DNA of 11,060 bases from Holophagaceae bacterium (GCA_003158505.1 PMJK01000078.1:8888-19947); one strand, 5' to 3'; numbered from the stretch's first letter, positions 1 to 6,744 are shown. The notes: generated from the sequence alone by a model not told the origin. Translations and numbers: made by a program.

Positions 1-733
1 TCCTCACATGATCGATGTCCGCACCCACATCCTCAGCCAGGTTGGCGATTTCGTTGATGAAGCTGATGCGCAGCGCCAGCATGGCATTGGCCGCGTACTT
101 GGTGAGCTCGGCGCTGGGGGGATCCATCCGGAACCACTTGCCGCCGCTGCGGTCGAGAAAAGGCTGGTAGAGGGCCTTCATCACGGCCTCGGCGTGCTCG
201 GTCCGGCACCCCACCACCACGCGGTCGGGCTCCAGGAAGTCGCCGATGGCCGAGCCCTCCCGGAGGAACTCGGGATTGCTCACCACCTCGAAGGCACGGT
301 CCGTATGAGCCGCGATCTCGGCATGGACTCGCGCAGCGGTCCCGACGGGAACGGTGCTCTTGTCCACCACGATGAGGGGCTTGGCATTCCTGGGCCGCAG
401 GGCCATGGCATCGCCGAGCTGTCCCGCCACTGTCAGCACATACTGCATGTCGGCGCTGCCGTCCTCGCTCTGGGGCGTGCCGACGCAGATAAAAGCGGCG
501 TCGGCCTCTGCCATGCCCGCCTTGAGATCCGTGGTGAAGCGCAGGGCTCCGGAAGACAGGTGCTTCGTGAGGAGGTCATCCAGGCCCGGCTCGAAGATGG
601 GGGACTCGCCTCGGGAGAGGGTCGCCACCTTGGTCGCGTCTACGTCTACACCGAGAACCTGGTGACCCGCCTCCGCGAAGCAGGCGGCAGCGACCAGCCC
701 CACGTATCCCGAACCGATGACCAGCACGTGCAT
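1..733 (-). CDS. ugd: UDP-glucose 6-dehydrogenase, N-terminal part (cut by window edge)
   Basis: Oxidises UDP-glucose to UDP-glucuronate with two NAD+, a cytoplasmic step that supplies precursors for exopolysaccharide or lipopolysaccharide. Reading leftward from the ATG at 733, 244 codons are visible; the family is usually about 430-450 residues, so the rest, including the catalytic cysteine, lies off the window. The protein opens with a Rossmann nucleotide-binding loop (GSGYVGL, residues 7-13). It then shows the CVGTPQ segment (about 83-88), STVPVG (about 126-131), the family signature NPEFLREG (153-160), and the ELTKYAANAM helix with the conserved Lys near 212. A GAGGA Shine-Dalgarno-like sequence sits about 5 bases before the ATG. 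It is divergent from tolQ. The polysaccharide deacetylase about 760 bases away gives weak thematic support for a cell-surface polysaccharide role. GDP-mannose dehydrogenase is a related alternative, but the motifs fit UDP-glucose dehydrogenase better. Confidence 0.93.
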   Translation of the reverse strand, partial: MHVLVIGSGYVGLVAAACFAEAGHQVLGVDVDATKVATLSRGESPIFEPGLDDLLTKHLSSGALRFTTDLKAGMAEADAAFICVGTPQSEDGSADMQYVLTVAGQLGDAMALRPRNAKPLIVVDKSTVPVGTAARVHAEIAAHTDRAFEVVSNPEFLREGSAIGDFLEPDRVVVGCRTEHAEAVMKALYQPFLDRSGGKWFRMDPPSAELTKYAANAMLALRISFINEIANLAEDVGADIDHVR

Positions 734-755
734 GACGTCCTCGCGCAAAGCACTC

Positions 756-761
756 AGTGTA
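756..761 (-). promoter_or_regulatory. Possible -10 element for ugd
   Basis: Read on the minus strand this is TACACT, matching the sigma-70 -10 consensus at 4 of 6 positions and lying about 22 bases before the ugd ATG. No convincing -35 hexamer is seen at 16-18 bases. Placement in the short divergent ugd/tolQ spacer is the main support. Confidence 0.22.
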
Positions 762-775
762 ACGGCTTCCGCGCT

Positions 776-784
776 TGCTATCAT
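776..784 (+). promoter_or_regulatory. Possible extended -10 promoter for the tolQ operon
   Basis: TGC-TATCAT is an extended -10 (TGn) followed by a hexamer matching TATAAT at 5 of 6 positions, in the only gene-free stretch upstream of tolQ. The -35 region is poor, as is common with extended -10 promoters. The predicted start near 791 would fall inside the Shine-Dalgarno sequence, giving a 5' leader of only about 12 bases. That is tight and lowers confidence. Confidence 0.33.
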
Positions 785-787
785 TCA

Positions 788-797
788 AAGGAAGGAG
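788..797 (+). promoter_or_regulatory. Strong ribosome binding site deciding the tolQ start
   Basis: AAGGAAGGAG ends 5 bases before the ATG at 803. An ATG at 798 is in another frame. This site separates the true tolQ start from a long upstream open frame that is only antisense to ugd. Confidence 0.8.
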
Positions 798-802
798 ATG
801 GC

Positions 803-1498
803 ATGGCGATCCTGGCAGCACCCACGGGCAACGAGGTCAACCTTCTGGAGGTCATGCTCCACGCGGGTCCGGTTTCCAAGTCGGTGCTGGTGATCCTTTT
901 TACTTTCTCGCTGCTCAGCTGGGTGGTGATCATTCGCAAGGCCCTGCTCTATCGCCGGAGCCGCAGCGTCTCCGAGCAGTTTCGGGCGGCCTTCAAGCGC
1001 GCCACAGACTGGCGAGAATTGAAACAGCAGCAGGAGAAATTCGCAGTGAGCCCCCTCGTGGGTCTTTTCACAGCGGGCTATGGCGAAGTGACCTACCAGC
1101 TCCGCGGGGTCGGGCAGGATGGGCGTCCCCAGCTGCGCAGCATGGAAGCCGTGGAGCGCAGCCTGCAGCGGGCCAGCGTGGTGGAGATGGGCCGCCTCGA
1201 GCGGTCCCTGGGCGGACTGGCGACGGTGGCCGCGGTGAGTCCCTTCATCGGCCTCTTCGGCACCGTCTGGGGCATCATCGACGCCTTCCGGGGCATCGGG
1301 GCCACGGGCAATGCGAACCTCGCCACGGTGGCTCCGGGCATCTCCGAGGCGTTGGTGGCCACGGCCATCGGTCTGGTGGCGGCCATCCCGGCACTCATGG
1401 CCTACAACTTCTTCCAGGGTCAGCTGAAGCAGTTCCAGACGGAACTCGATGATTTCTCCCTCGAATTCATCAGCCTTTCCGAGCGGAATTTCACCTGA
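803..1498 (+). CDS. tolQ: TolQ (MotA/TolQ/ExbB proton channel family)
   Basis: An inner-membrane subunit that, with a TolR/ExbD-type partner, uses proton flow to energise TolA (outer-membrane constriction and integrity) or TonB-like proteins. It has 231 residues, normal for TolQ (about 230). Three membrane segments are visible at about 24-46, 137-160 and 180-204, with a cytoplasmic loop between the first two. Conserved motifs are GLFGTVWGI (150-158, Thr154 in helix 2) and ATAIGLVAAIPA (186-197, Thr187 in helix 3). These Thr residues correspond to the channel threonines of E. coli TolQ. The AIPALMAYN ending of helix 3 favours TolQ over ExbB. The start is fixed by a strong Shine-Dalgarno sequence. 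Oddly, no tolR/exbD follows; the next gene is a deacetylase overlapping its stop codon. It is probably the first gene of a five-gene operon. Confidence 0.9.
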   Translation: MAILAAPTGNEVNLLEVMLHAGPVSKSVLVILFTFSLLSWVVIIRKALLYRRSRSVSEQFRAAFKRATDWRELKQQQEKFAVSPLVGLFTAGYGEVTYQLRGVGQDGRPQLRSMEAVERSLQRASVVEMGRLERSLGGLATVAAVSPFIGLFGTVWGIIDAFRGIGATGNANLATVAPGISEALVATAIGLVAAIPALMAYNFFQGQLKQFQTELDDFSLEFISLSERNFT

Positions 1499-2313
1499 AC
1501 ACACCGCGGCTCCCTCTCTCCCTGGATTGGGAGGACTGGTTTCAGCTCTGCTGCCCGCCCTACGACCAGCCCGAGGCCTTGGACCGCTTAGAGTGCCGAC
1601 TGCCCCTGGCTACGGAGCGCGCCCTCGAACTCTGTGCGGACCTGGGCGCAACCGCGACCTGGTTCTGTCTGGGAGATCAGGCGCGGCGACATCCGGATCT
1701 GCTGCGACGCATTGTCGCGGAGGGCCATACCATCGCGTTGCATGGGTTGACGCACCGACGGGCCTTTCAGATGGAGCGCAAGAGCTGGCGGACCGACCTG
1801 CAGGATGGCAAGGCCCTGCTGGAGGATCTTTCAGGCCAGCCTGTGGTGGGATACCGCGCACCCGAATGGAGCCTGCGCGGGTCGGCCTCGGACTGGTGGC
1901 AGGATCTGCCGGAGTTGGGTTTCCACTATGACTCCAGCCGCGCGCCTCTGCCCATCATCGGCGACCTCTCCTGGCCCCGGCGCCCTTACCGGCTGGCTGA
2001 GGGCCTGTGGGAGCTTCCGCCTCCGGTGCTGTGGTCAGGTCCGCCTCGATCACCGCTCTGGGGATGGGGGCTCCGGGTGCTGCCCTTCAGCCTGGTCCGC
2101 CGGGCTCTGGAGACGCTGGCGCAGGAAGACGCCGGGACTCCGCTGGTGCTGCATCCATGGGAACTGGATGAGGGCCAGCCGGACCTTCCTGGAGCCTCTC
2201 TGGGTCACCGATTTGCCCACAGCGCAGGCCTGCGAGGATATGGGAGTCACGTGAGGGATCTTTTCGCGGGTCTCCACCTGACGAGCCTAGAAACCTGGGT
2301 GGAAGCCCAATGA
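1495..2313 (+). CDS. Polysaccharide deacetylase, XrtA/exopolysaccharide-locus type; probable CTG start
   Basis: A NodB-fold metal-dependent carbohydrate esterase that probably removes N-acetyl groups from an exported polysaccharide. From the CTG at 1495 it is 272 residues. Visible motifs are DWEDWF (11-16, the TFDxED-type catalytic/metal Asp motif), EGHTIALHGLTH with metal-binding-type His83 and His87, GYRAPEWS (119-126), GFHYDSS (142-148) and HPWELD (220-225). The last two, plus the C-terminal stretch resembling DUF3473, are typical of deacetylases in PEP-CTERM/XrtA exopolysaccharide loci. No signal peptide is seen. The first ATG/GTG/TTG in frame (TTG, 1579) would delete the DWEDWF motif, and a stop at 1450 closes the frame upstream. 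The only plausible near-cognate starts are the CTG at 1495, which overlaps the tolQ TGA as CTGA, and an ATT at 1465. The CTG gives a normal N-terminus and suggests translational coupling. Function is confident; the exact start is inferred. Confidence 0.85.
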   Translation: MNTPRLPLSLDWEDWFQLCCPPYDQPEALDRLECRLPLATERALELCADLGATATWFCLGDQARRHPDLLRRIVAEGHTIALHGLTHRRAFQMERKSWRTDLQDGKALLEDLSGQPVVGYRAPEWSLRGSASDWWQDLPELGFHYDSSRAPLPIIGDLSWPRRPYRLAEGLWELPPPVLWSGPPRSPLWGWGLRVLPFSLVRRALETLAQEDAGTPLVLHPWELDEGQPDLPGASLGHRFAHSAGLRGYGSHVRDLFAGLHLTSLETWVEAQ

Positions 2314-3032
2314 AGTCGGCACCCCTCATTCTCCTTGCTCCCTCCGAAGACAAGGTCCCCGGTGGCGCGAAGGGGCGCTTGGCGGAAACGCCTGCCCAGC
2401 GCTGGGTGAGGGGACGACTCGTGGCGCTCGCAAAGACCGGAACGACAGAGACGCTGAAGCAGGCCTTCGGTGTGAAGAATCTAGGCCTCGACAGGGCTCG
2501 GACCGAGGCCTTGGCGCTCACGGGACCAGTGCCTCTGCTGCCCGCGCTGTCGCGCTACACCGGCGTGGCCTTCCAGGCCCTGGACGCAGCCTCGCTTCCG
2601 GCGGGAGTCTGGACGCAGGTGTTCATCTTGTCCAACCTCCGAGGTCTGGTGCGGGGTGACGAGCCCGTTCCCCCCTACAAACTCAAACTTGCAGCCATAC
2701 CGGGTTTGAGGGCCCACTGGCGGGAGGCGCTTCCCCGGCAGCTGGCCTCGATACCGGAGGGGCCCCTGTGGGAATTGCTTCCCGGAGATTCGTCCAGTCT
2801 GCTCAAAGGCTGGACCCGACCCCGGCACACGGTGGAGATCTTCGATGGTTGCGGAAAAGCTGTCAACCACTTTTCGAAGAAGTACCGGGGTCTGGTGGCC
2901 CGCTGGATCCTGACCCACCAGGAGGGAGACCCCTGCAGGGTGCTGAAGGGCCACATCCCAGGCTGCCGATGGTCAGGCGTCGTCGAGAACGACATCGGTG
3001 GCATGAACCTCAGACTGGTCGTGGACCCATGA
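2310..3032 (+). CDS. yaaA: Peroxide stress protein YaaA (UPF0246/DUF328 family)
   Basis: YaaA proteins limit oxidative DNA and protein damage under H2O2 stress by lowering free intracellular iron in E. coli; a DNA-binding fold has been described for the family. The protein has 240 residues, close to the usual 240-260. It begins with LILLAPSEDKVPGG (6-19), the form seen in the LLPPSEgK subgroup. It then has RYTGVAFQALDA (82-93), VFILSNLRGLVRGDEPVPPY (104-123, the LSGLyGLlrp..PY core) and FSKKYRGLVARWIL (188-201, the conserved KxxRG helix). The ATG overlaps the deacetylase stop as ATGA, with GGTGGAAG upstream as a weak ribosome site. A stress role beside nadB is plausible, since NadB makes H2O2 when oxygen is its acceptor, but that link is inference. 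Confidence 0.88.
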   Translation: MKSAPLILLAPSEDKVPGGAKGRLAETPAQRWVRGRLVALAKTGTTETLKQAFGVKNLGLDRARTEALALTGPVPLLPALSRYTGVAFQALDAASLPAGVWTQVFILSNLRGLVRGDEPVPPYKLKLAAIPGLRAHWREALPRQLASIPEGPLWELLPGDSSSLLKGWTRPRHTVEIFDGCGKAVNHFSKKYRGLVARWILTHQEGDPCRVLKGHIPGCRWSGVVENDIGGMNLRLVVDP

Positions 3033-3808
3033 GCGACGACTGCAACCGCACTCCTTTCTGGCAGCGGCAGCCCCGCCTTTCCTTGGAGATCCATCGGTTC
3101 TTCCAGGACCGGATGGAGGCGGCGCTCCAGGACCCGGAGGCCCGACAGGTCCTGGTCTGGCCCACCATTTTGGGTGCCTCAGGGCTGCGGCAGGCGCATC
3201 CCGGGGGCATTCCTGAAACCGAGTTGTTGAACCATGCCGTCCGAATGCTGGCGGCTCTCGGGCAGCACGATCCTGCGGCTGCATGGAAGGCTCATCTGAC
3301 CCATTGGACCGACACGGCCGCAGGTGGGCCTGAGGGCTGGCGTCCGTCAGCGGTCTGGGGCGCCTGGGGGCCGCTGGTGAGCCTTCGTTGCGGTTGGCAG
3401 CTGGCGGCGCTGACGCCGCTGCCGCTGGGGGAGCAGTACCCGCTGGCCTGCGGGGTCTCCCTCTTCAACCACGGCCTCTACCATGAGTGCCACGATGCCC
3501 TGGAACCTCTCTGGGCCGCGGCGGAAGGGGACCTGAAAGAGCAGCTGCAGGGGCTCATCCTGATGACGGGTGGCTATCACCATCTTCAACAACACAACCT
3601 GGGCGGCATGGTGACCCTGTGGGACGAGGCCTGTCTCAGGCTGAAATCTTGTCGGGGCCGTGTCCCCACGCCCTGGGGCGAGGTGTCTGCGGAGTCTGCG
3701 CTGGACCTGACGGTCCAGAGGCTGGACCATGGGAGGCGCATGACCGAGGATGCGGATTTCTCGTCCCTCTGGACTTTGGACCGCCCCACCTGGGAGCTGG
3801 CGACATGA
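3029..3808 (+). CDS. DUF309-domain protein with long N-terminal extension
   Basis: Function is unknown. The C-terminal half carries a clear DUF309 helical domain (about 144-206): FNHGLYHECHDALEPLW (146-162), matching the FNxGxYxExHxxLExxW pattern, QGLI (174-177) and the QQHNLGG segment (187-193). The conserved His/Glu residues (His152, Glu153, His155, Glu159) suggest a polar or metal-binding site, but no activity is established. The first 140 residues are not recognised; they contain many Trp residues and no membrane segment or signal peptide. At 259 residues it is longer than many DUF309 proteins. The ATG overlaps the yaaA stop as ATGA, and the stop overlaps the nadB start in the same way. 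The reading frame extends upstream to 2768 inside yaaA, but that part would overlap yaaA and is rejected. Confidence 0.82.
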   Translation: MSDDCNRTPFWQRQPRLSLEIHRFFQDRMEAALQDPEARQVLVWPTILGASGLRQAHPGGIPETELLNHAVRMLAALGQHDPAAAWKAHLTHWTDTAAGGPEGWRPSAVWGAWGPLVSLRCGWQLAALTPLPLGEQYPLACGVSLFNHGLYHECHDALEPLWAAAEGDLKEQLQGLILMTGGYHHLQQHNLGGMVTLWDEACLRLKSCRGRVPTPWGEVSAESALDLTVQRLDHGRRMTEDADFSSLWTLDRPTWELAT

Positions 3809-5379
3809 GTGCAATAGCCGATCTGCTGGTTCTAGGGGCAGGAATCGCTGGATGTTCGGCTGCCCTGAGGGCCGCGGACTTGGGCGCCTCCGTGGTGCTG
3901 GTTGCCAAGGATGAGTTGGGGGGCTCAAACACTGCCTGGGCCCAGGGCGGGATCATTGGACTCGCGCCACCGGAGGAGGGTGATTCTCCAGATCTGTTGG
4001 CCTCCGACATTGAAGGCGCAGGGGCAGGCCTGTGCCGGGCCGAGGCCGTGCGGCTGCTGGCCGAGGAAGGCCCCAGGCTCTGCCGGAGTTTCCTATGGGA
4101 GCGACTGGGTGTCCCCTTCGACCTGGGAACCACCGGAACACCTGCTCCCACGGCCGAGGCCGCCCACAGCGCCCGACGCATATACCACGCCAAGGATGCG
4201 ACCGGATTGGCCATCCAGACGGCCCTTAGCAAAGCCGTCCGGAACCATCCGAACATCCGCCTGCGGGAACGGCTCTGCCTGGTGGACCTCATCACCAGTC
4301 CCCACCATTGCCTCAACCCGGTGCGGGTGTACGACCCCATCCGCGTCCACGGCGCCTTCCTGTTCGATCCAGCCACCGGGGAGGTAGAGGGCGCGCTGGC
4401 CCGGCGCACCCTCTTGGCTACGGGTGGTCTGGGGTACCTCTACTTGCACACCACCAACCCACCCAGTGCCACGGGGGATGGGCTGGCGGCGGCCTATCGG
4501 GCGAGCGCCCGCATCGTGAACTGCGAGTACGTGCAGTTTCATCCCACGGCGCTCTACGTGCCAGGCAAACCCAGGACACTGCTGACGGAGGCGCTTCGCG
4601 GCGAAGGAGCCTGGCTGGTCAACCGGAAGGGCGAGCGCTTCATGGCGAAGTACGCCCCGGAGTATTTGGAACTGGCTCCCCGTGACGTGGTCAGTCGGGC
4701 CATCTTCCAGGAGATGGCGGCCAGCGGCGAGGCCAGCGTCTACCTTGATCTGGCACCCGTGGCGGCCAAGCTCGATCTGGATTCGCACTTCCCCACAGTG
4801 ATGGCCGCCTGCCGCGCCGAAGGTCTTGATCCCTACCGCCAGCCCATCCCCGTGGTGCCCGCCGCCCACTACTTCTGTGGTGGCGTGCTGGTGGACTTGG
4901 ATGGTCGGACGAGTCTCCCGGGGCTCTTTGCAGCGGGCGAAGTGGCCTGCACGGGTCTGCACGGCGCCAATCGGCTCGCCTCCACCAGCCTGCTGGAAGG
5001 GCTGCTGTGGGGCACCAGGGGTGCCGAGGCTGCCGTTCGCGAATTGGATGGCGCGGCCCTTCCTGATCTGAATGGTCTGGCCCAGTGGCGCACGCCGGAG
5101 CAACCGCAGCCCACGGACCCTCTGCTCATCGACCAGGACTGGGGCCTCATCCGAAGCACGCTCTGGAACTACGCCGGCATCGTCCGCACCGGCGCCCGGC
5201 TGCAACGGGCGAAGGCGGACCTGCACTACCTGGCCCACCGCATCGAGCGGTTCTACCATGAGGCCTCGCTCAGCCGGGAGCTGCTGGAACTGCGCAGCGG
5301 GATCCTCTGCGCTCGCCTCATCCTGAACGCCGCCTTGCAGAATCCCGAAAGTCGCGGTTGTCACTACCGGGTGGACTGA
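3805..5379 (+). CDS. nadB: L-aspartate oxidase
   Basis: A cytoplasmic flavoenzyme that oxidises L-aspartate to iminoaspartate, which NadA condenses with dihydroxyacetone phosphate to quinolinate in de novo NAD synthesis. Oxygen or fumarate can serve as electron acceptor. It has 524 residues, typical for NadB. Motifs in order: FAD-binding GAGIAG (11-16), SNTAWAQGG (41-49), ATGGLGYLY (205-213), QFHPTAL with His246, LRGEGA (264-269), APRDVVSR with Arg293, AAHYFCGG with His355, GANRLASTSLLEGL with Arg390, and the C-terminal ESRGCHYR (515-522). The His and Arg residues match the substrate-binding positions of E. coli NadB (His244, Arg290, His351, Arg386). The nadB family is preferred over succinate dehydrogenase/fumarate reductase flavoprotein by length and by the short C-terminal helical domain. 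The ATG overlaps the previous stop (ATGA), with GGGAG 8 bases upstream. nadA and nadC are not in the window. Confidence 0.96.
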   Translation: MSAIADLLVLGAGIAGCSAALRAADLGASVVLVAKDELGGSNTAWAQGGIIGLAPPEEGDSPDLLASDIEGAGAGLCRAEAVRLLAEEGPRLCRSFLWERLGVPFDLGTTGTPAPTAEAAHSARRIYHAKDATGLAIQTALSKAVRNHPNIRLRERLCLVDLITSPHHCLNPVRVYDPIRVHGAFLFDPATGEVEGALARRTLLATGGLGYLYLHTTNPPSATGDGLAAAYRASARIVNCEYVQFHPTALYVPGKPRTLLTEALRGEGAWLVNRKGERFMAKYAPEYLELAPRDVVSRAIFQEMAASGEASVYLDLAPVAAKLDLDSHFPTVMAACRAEGLDPYRQPIPVVPAAHYFCGGVLVDLDGRTSLPGLFAAGEVACTGLHGANRLASTSLLEGLLWGTRGAEAAVRELDGAALPDLNGLAQWRTPEQPQPTDPLLIDQDWGLIRSTLWNYAGIVRTGARLQRAKADLHYLAHRIERFYHEASLSRELLELRSGILCARLILNAALQNPESRGCHYRVD

Positions 5380-5413
5380 CCGTGCGACGCCTTCCAATCA
5401 CTCGGATGGGCTC

Positions 5414-6016
5414 CTAGAGCGGCCATGGGCCCGCGCCCTCCCGGACCAGGAGGGGCTCTTCTCTGCTGAGGTCCACGATGGTGCTATGCACACCTAAGGG
5501 CTGGCCACAGTCCACCACCAGATCGAGGGCATGGCCCTGCTCCTCCTCGATCTCCCAGGCGGTGTTGAGGACGGACTGGTCCGGCAGGGCGACGCTCGTG
5601 GTGATGATGGGCTCCCCGAGCAGGGACACCAGGGCTTGGCAGAAGGGCTGATCGGGGATGCGCAGGCCCACCACCTGTTTGTTCTGGAGGTAGCGGGGTA
5701 CTTCGCGGCTGGCGGGCAGGAGCACCGTGTAGGGGCCGGGTAGCAGCTGCTTGAGGATGCGGAAGGTGGGCGTATCCAGGTGCCGCGTGTAGCGGCAGAA
5801 CATCTCCATGTCGGAGCAAAGGATGGACATGGGCTTCTTGGGGTCCCGGCCCTTGATCTGCTGGATGCGGTCCACGGCCTTCTTGCGAGAGGCGAGGCAG
5901 CCCAGGCCAAAGAGGGTGTCCGTAGGATAGGCGATGACCCCATCCCGATGCAGCAGCTCGGCGATGCGCTCAAGGTGGCGCACCTGGGGCGTCTCAGGGT
6001 GAAGCGTGAGGATCAT
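5414..6016 (-). CDS. yciO: Sua5/YciO/YrdC-family protein, YciO-type (possible threonylcarbamoyl-AMP synthase)
   Basis: A nucleotide/RNA-binding fold family whose TsaC/Sua5 members make threonylcarbamoyl-AMP for the tRNA t6A modification. YciO paralogues are related, but their physiological role is uncertain. It has 200 residues, a single YrdC domain with no Sua5 C-terminal domain. Motifs are GVIAYPTDTLFGLGC (26-40), KGRDPKKPMS (55-64, the KxR..KP..S active-site loop), LPGPYT (92-97), GLRIP (117-121), TTSV (139-142), HSTIVDLS (177-184) and REGAG (192-196). The N-terminal IHP/LHPETPQ-like start and the EVPRYLQN segment resemble E. coli YciO more than TsaC. The start overlaps the NUDIX stop as ATGA, so the two are probably cotranscribed. 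It converges with nadB across only 34 bases. Confidence 0.88.
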   Translation of the reverse strand: MILTLHPETPQVRHLERIAELLHRDGVIAYPTDTLFGLGCLASRKKAVDRIQQIKGRDPKKPMSILCSDMEMFCRYTRHLDTPTFRILKQLLPGPYTVLLPASREVPRYLQNKQVVGLRIPDQPFCQALVSLLGEPIITTSVALPDQSVLNTAWEIEEEQGHALDLVVDCGQPLGVHSTIVDLSREEPLLVREGAGPWPL

Positions 6017-6687
6017 GGCGTGTCCAGGGTCTTCCAGCGCGCGCGGCCGGCGGAGGGGTGATCCTCAGGCCGCTGGAAGAACCGCTCCGCGAGGGCCGCA
6101 TCCAACTCTCCCTGTACGCCGCTTCGCCTTGCCTGCAGCGCCAGCAAGGCCATGACCGTGAGGCTGTCGGAGATCTCTCCGCTCACCACGCGGCGAAGAC
6201 AATCCCGGAAAGGCTCCCGGTGGAGCATCAGTTCTTCGTCGTCCTCCGAGCAGTGGCCCTCGACCGGGGTGAGATCCCTGGCCAGAAAGAGGAAGGCTTC
6301 CTCCTCCGTGGACGAATTGCTGGGATGGAAGAAACACAGCGGCTCCCAGACCTGTGCGCTGAGGCCGGTCTCCTCGGCCAGTTCCCGGCGCATGGCCTCG
6401 AAGGGACTCTCGGACACATCGCCGCCTCCTTCCGGGATCTCCCAGGAATAGGACTCCAGGGGGTAGCGCCACTGGCCCACCAGGACCACCAGATCATCCT
6501 CATCCATGGCCAATACGCCGCAGGCGGTGCGTTGGAAACCACACACCGTGTAGCGGCCCTCGGCGCCCTTTCGGTGGCGGAAGCGGTCTTCTCGGACGCG
6601 GATCCAGGGGGAGTCGTACACGAAGCGGCGGTCGAGTACTGTGTAGGGATCCGGGTGCTCTGGTCGGGGCAGGGGCGTCAGTTCCAT
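6013..6687 (-). CDS. NUDIX hydrolase, ADP-ribose pyrophosphatase-like
   Basis: It probably hydrolyses ADP-ribose or a similar nucleoside diphosphate sugar in the cytoplasm. It has 224 residues. The NUDIX box is perfect: Gly87, Glu93, Arg101-Glu102-Leu103, Glu105-Glu106, Gly108-Leu109 (GX5EX7REUXEEXGU). Before it, VLVGQWRYPLESYSWEIPEG (68-87) is the pattern of the NudF/YqiK-type ADP-ribose pyrophosphatase subfamily; a later Glu-rich stretch (about 143-151, SEDDEELML) fits the helix bearing extra acidic residues. The ATG at 6687 is only 13 bases past the rpsO terminator, with no clear Shine-Dalgarno sequence; the last stretch before it is AT-rich. No other start fits better. Substrate assignment is inferred from the motif context. 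Confidence 0.9.
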   Translation of the reverse strand: MELTPLPRPEHPDPYTVLDRRFVYDSPWIRVREDRFRHRKGAEGRYTVCGFQRTACGVLAMDEDDLVVLVGQWRYPLESYSWEIPEGGGDVSESPFEAMRRELAEETGLSAQVWEPLCFFHPSNSSTEEEAFLFLARDLTPVEGHCSEDDEELMLHREPFRDCLRRVVSGEISDSLTVMALLALQARRSGVQGELDAALAERFFQRPEDHPSAGRARWKTLDTP

Positions 6688-6700
6688 ACTTTAAACATAA

Positions 6701-6728
6701 CAAAACGCCCGCTTTCGCGGGCGTTTTG
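6701..6728 (-). terminator. Intrinsic terminator of rpsO
   Basis: A perfect 12-base-pair stem: CAAAACGCCCGC pairs with GCGGGCGTTTTG around a 4-base loop. Read on the minus strand the loop is GAAA, a GNRA tetraloop. The 3' arm ends in GTTTTG and continues TTATGTTT, a usable U-tract. It begins 16 bases after the rpsO stop codon. The A-tract on the other arm means it could also work in the + direction, but no + strand gene ends here. Confidence 0.88.
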
Positions 6729-6744
6729 CCAGATTAGTAGCGGA

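Noticed and set aside
8..802. Open frame on the + strand fused upstream of tolQ
   Set aside because: It is antisense to ugd, lacks any recognisable domain, and the strong Shine-Dalgarno sequence at 788-797 places the tolQ start at 803.
1579..2313. Deacetylase starting at the TTG at 1579
   Set aside because: This start removes the conserved DWEDWF motif encoded just upstream in the same frame.
2768..3028. Upstream extension of the DUF309 gene
   Set aside because: It lies wholly inside yaaA in another frame; the ATG at 3029 makes the usual ATGA overlap.
3487..3804. Upstream extension of nadB
   Set aside because: NadB begins normally at the FAD-binding motif; the extension overlaps the DUF309 domain coding sequence.
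4093..5397. 434-codon open frame on the minus strand opposite nadB
   Set aside because: Its product is low in recognisable features and is a mirror of the nadB codon pattern in GC-rich DNA; nadB has all family motifs.
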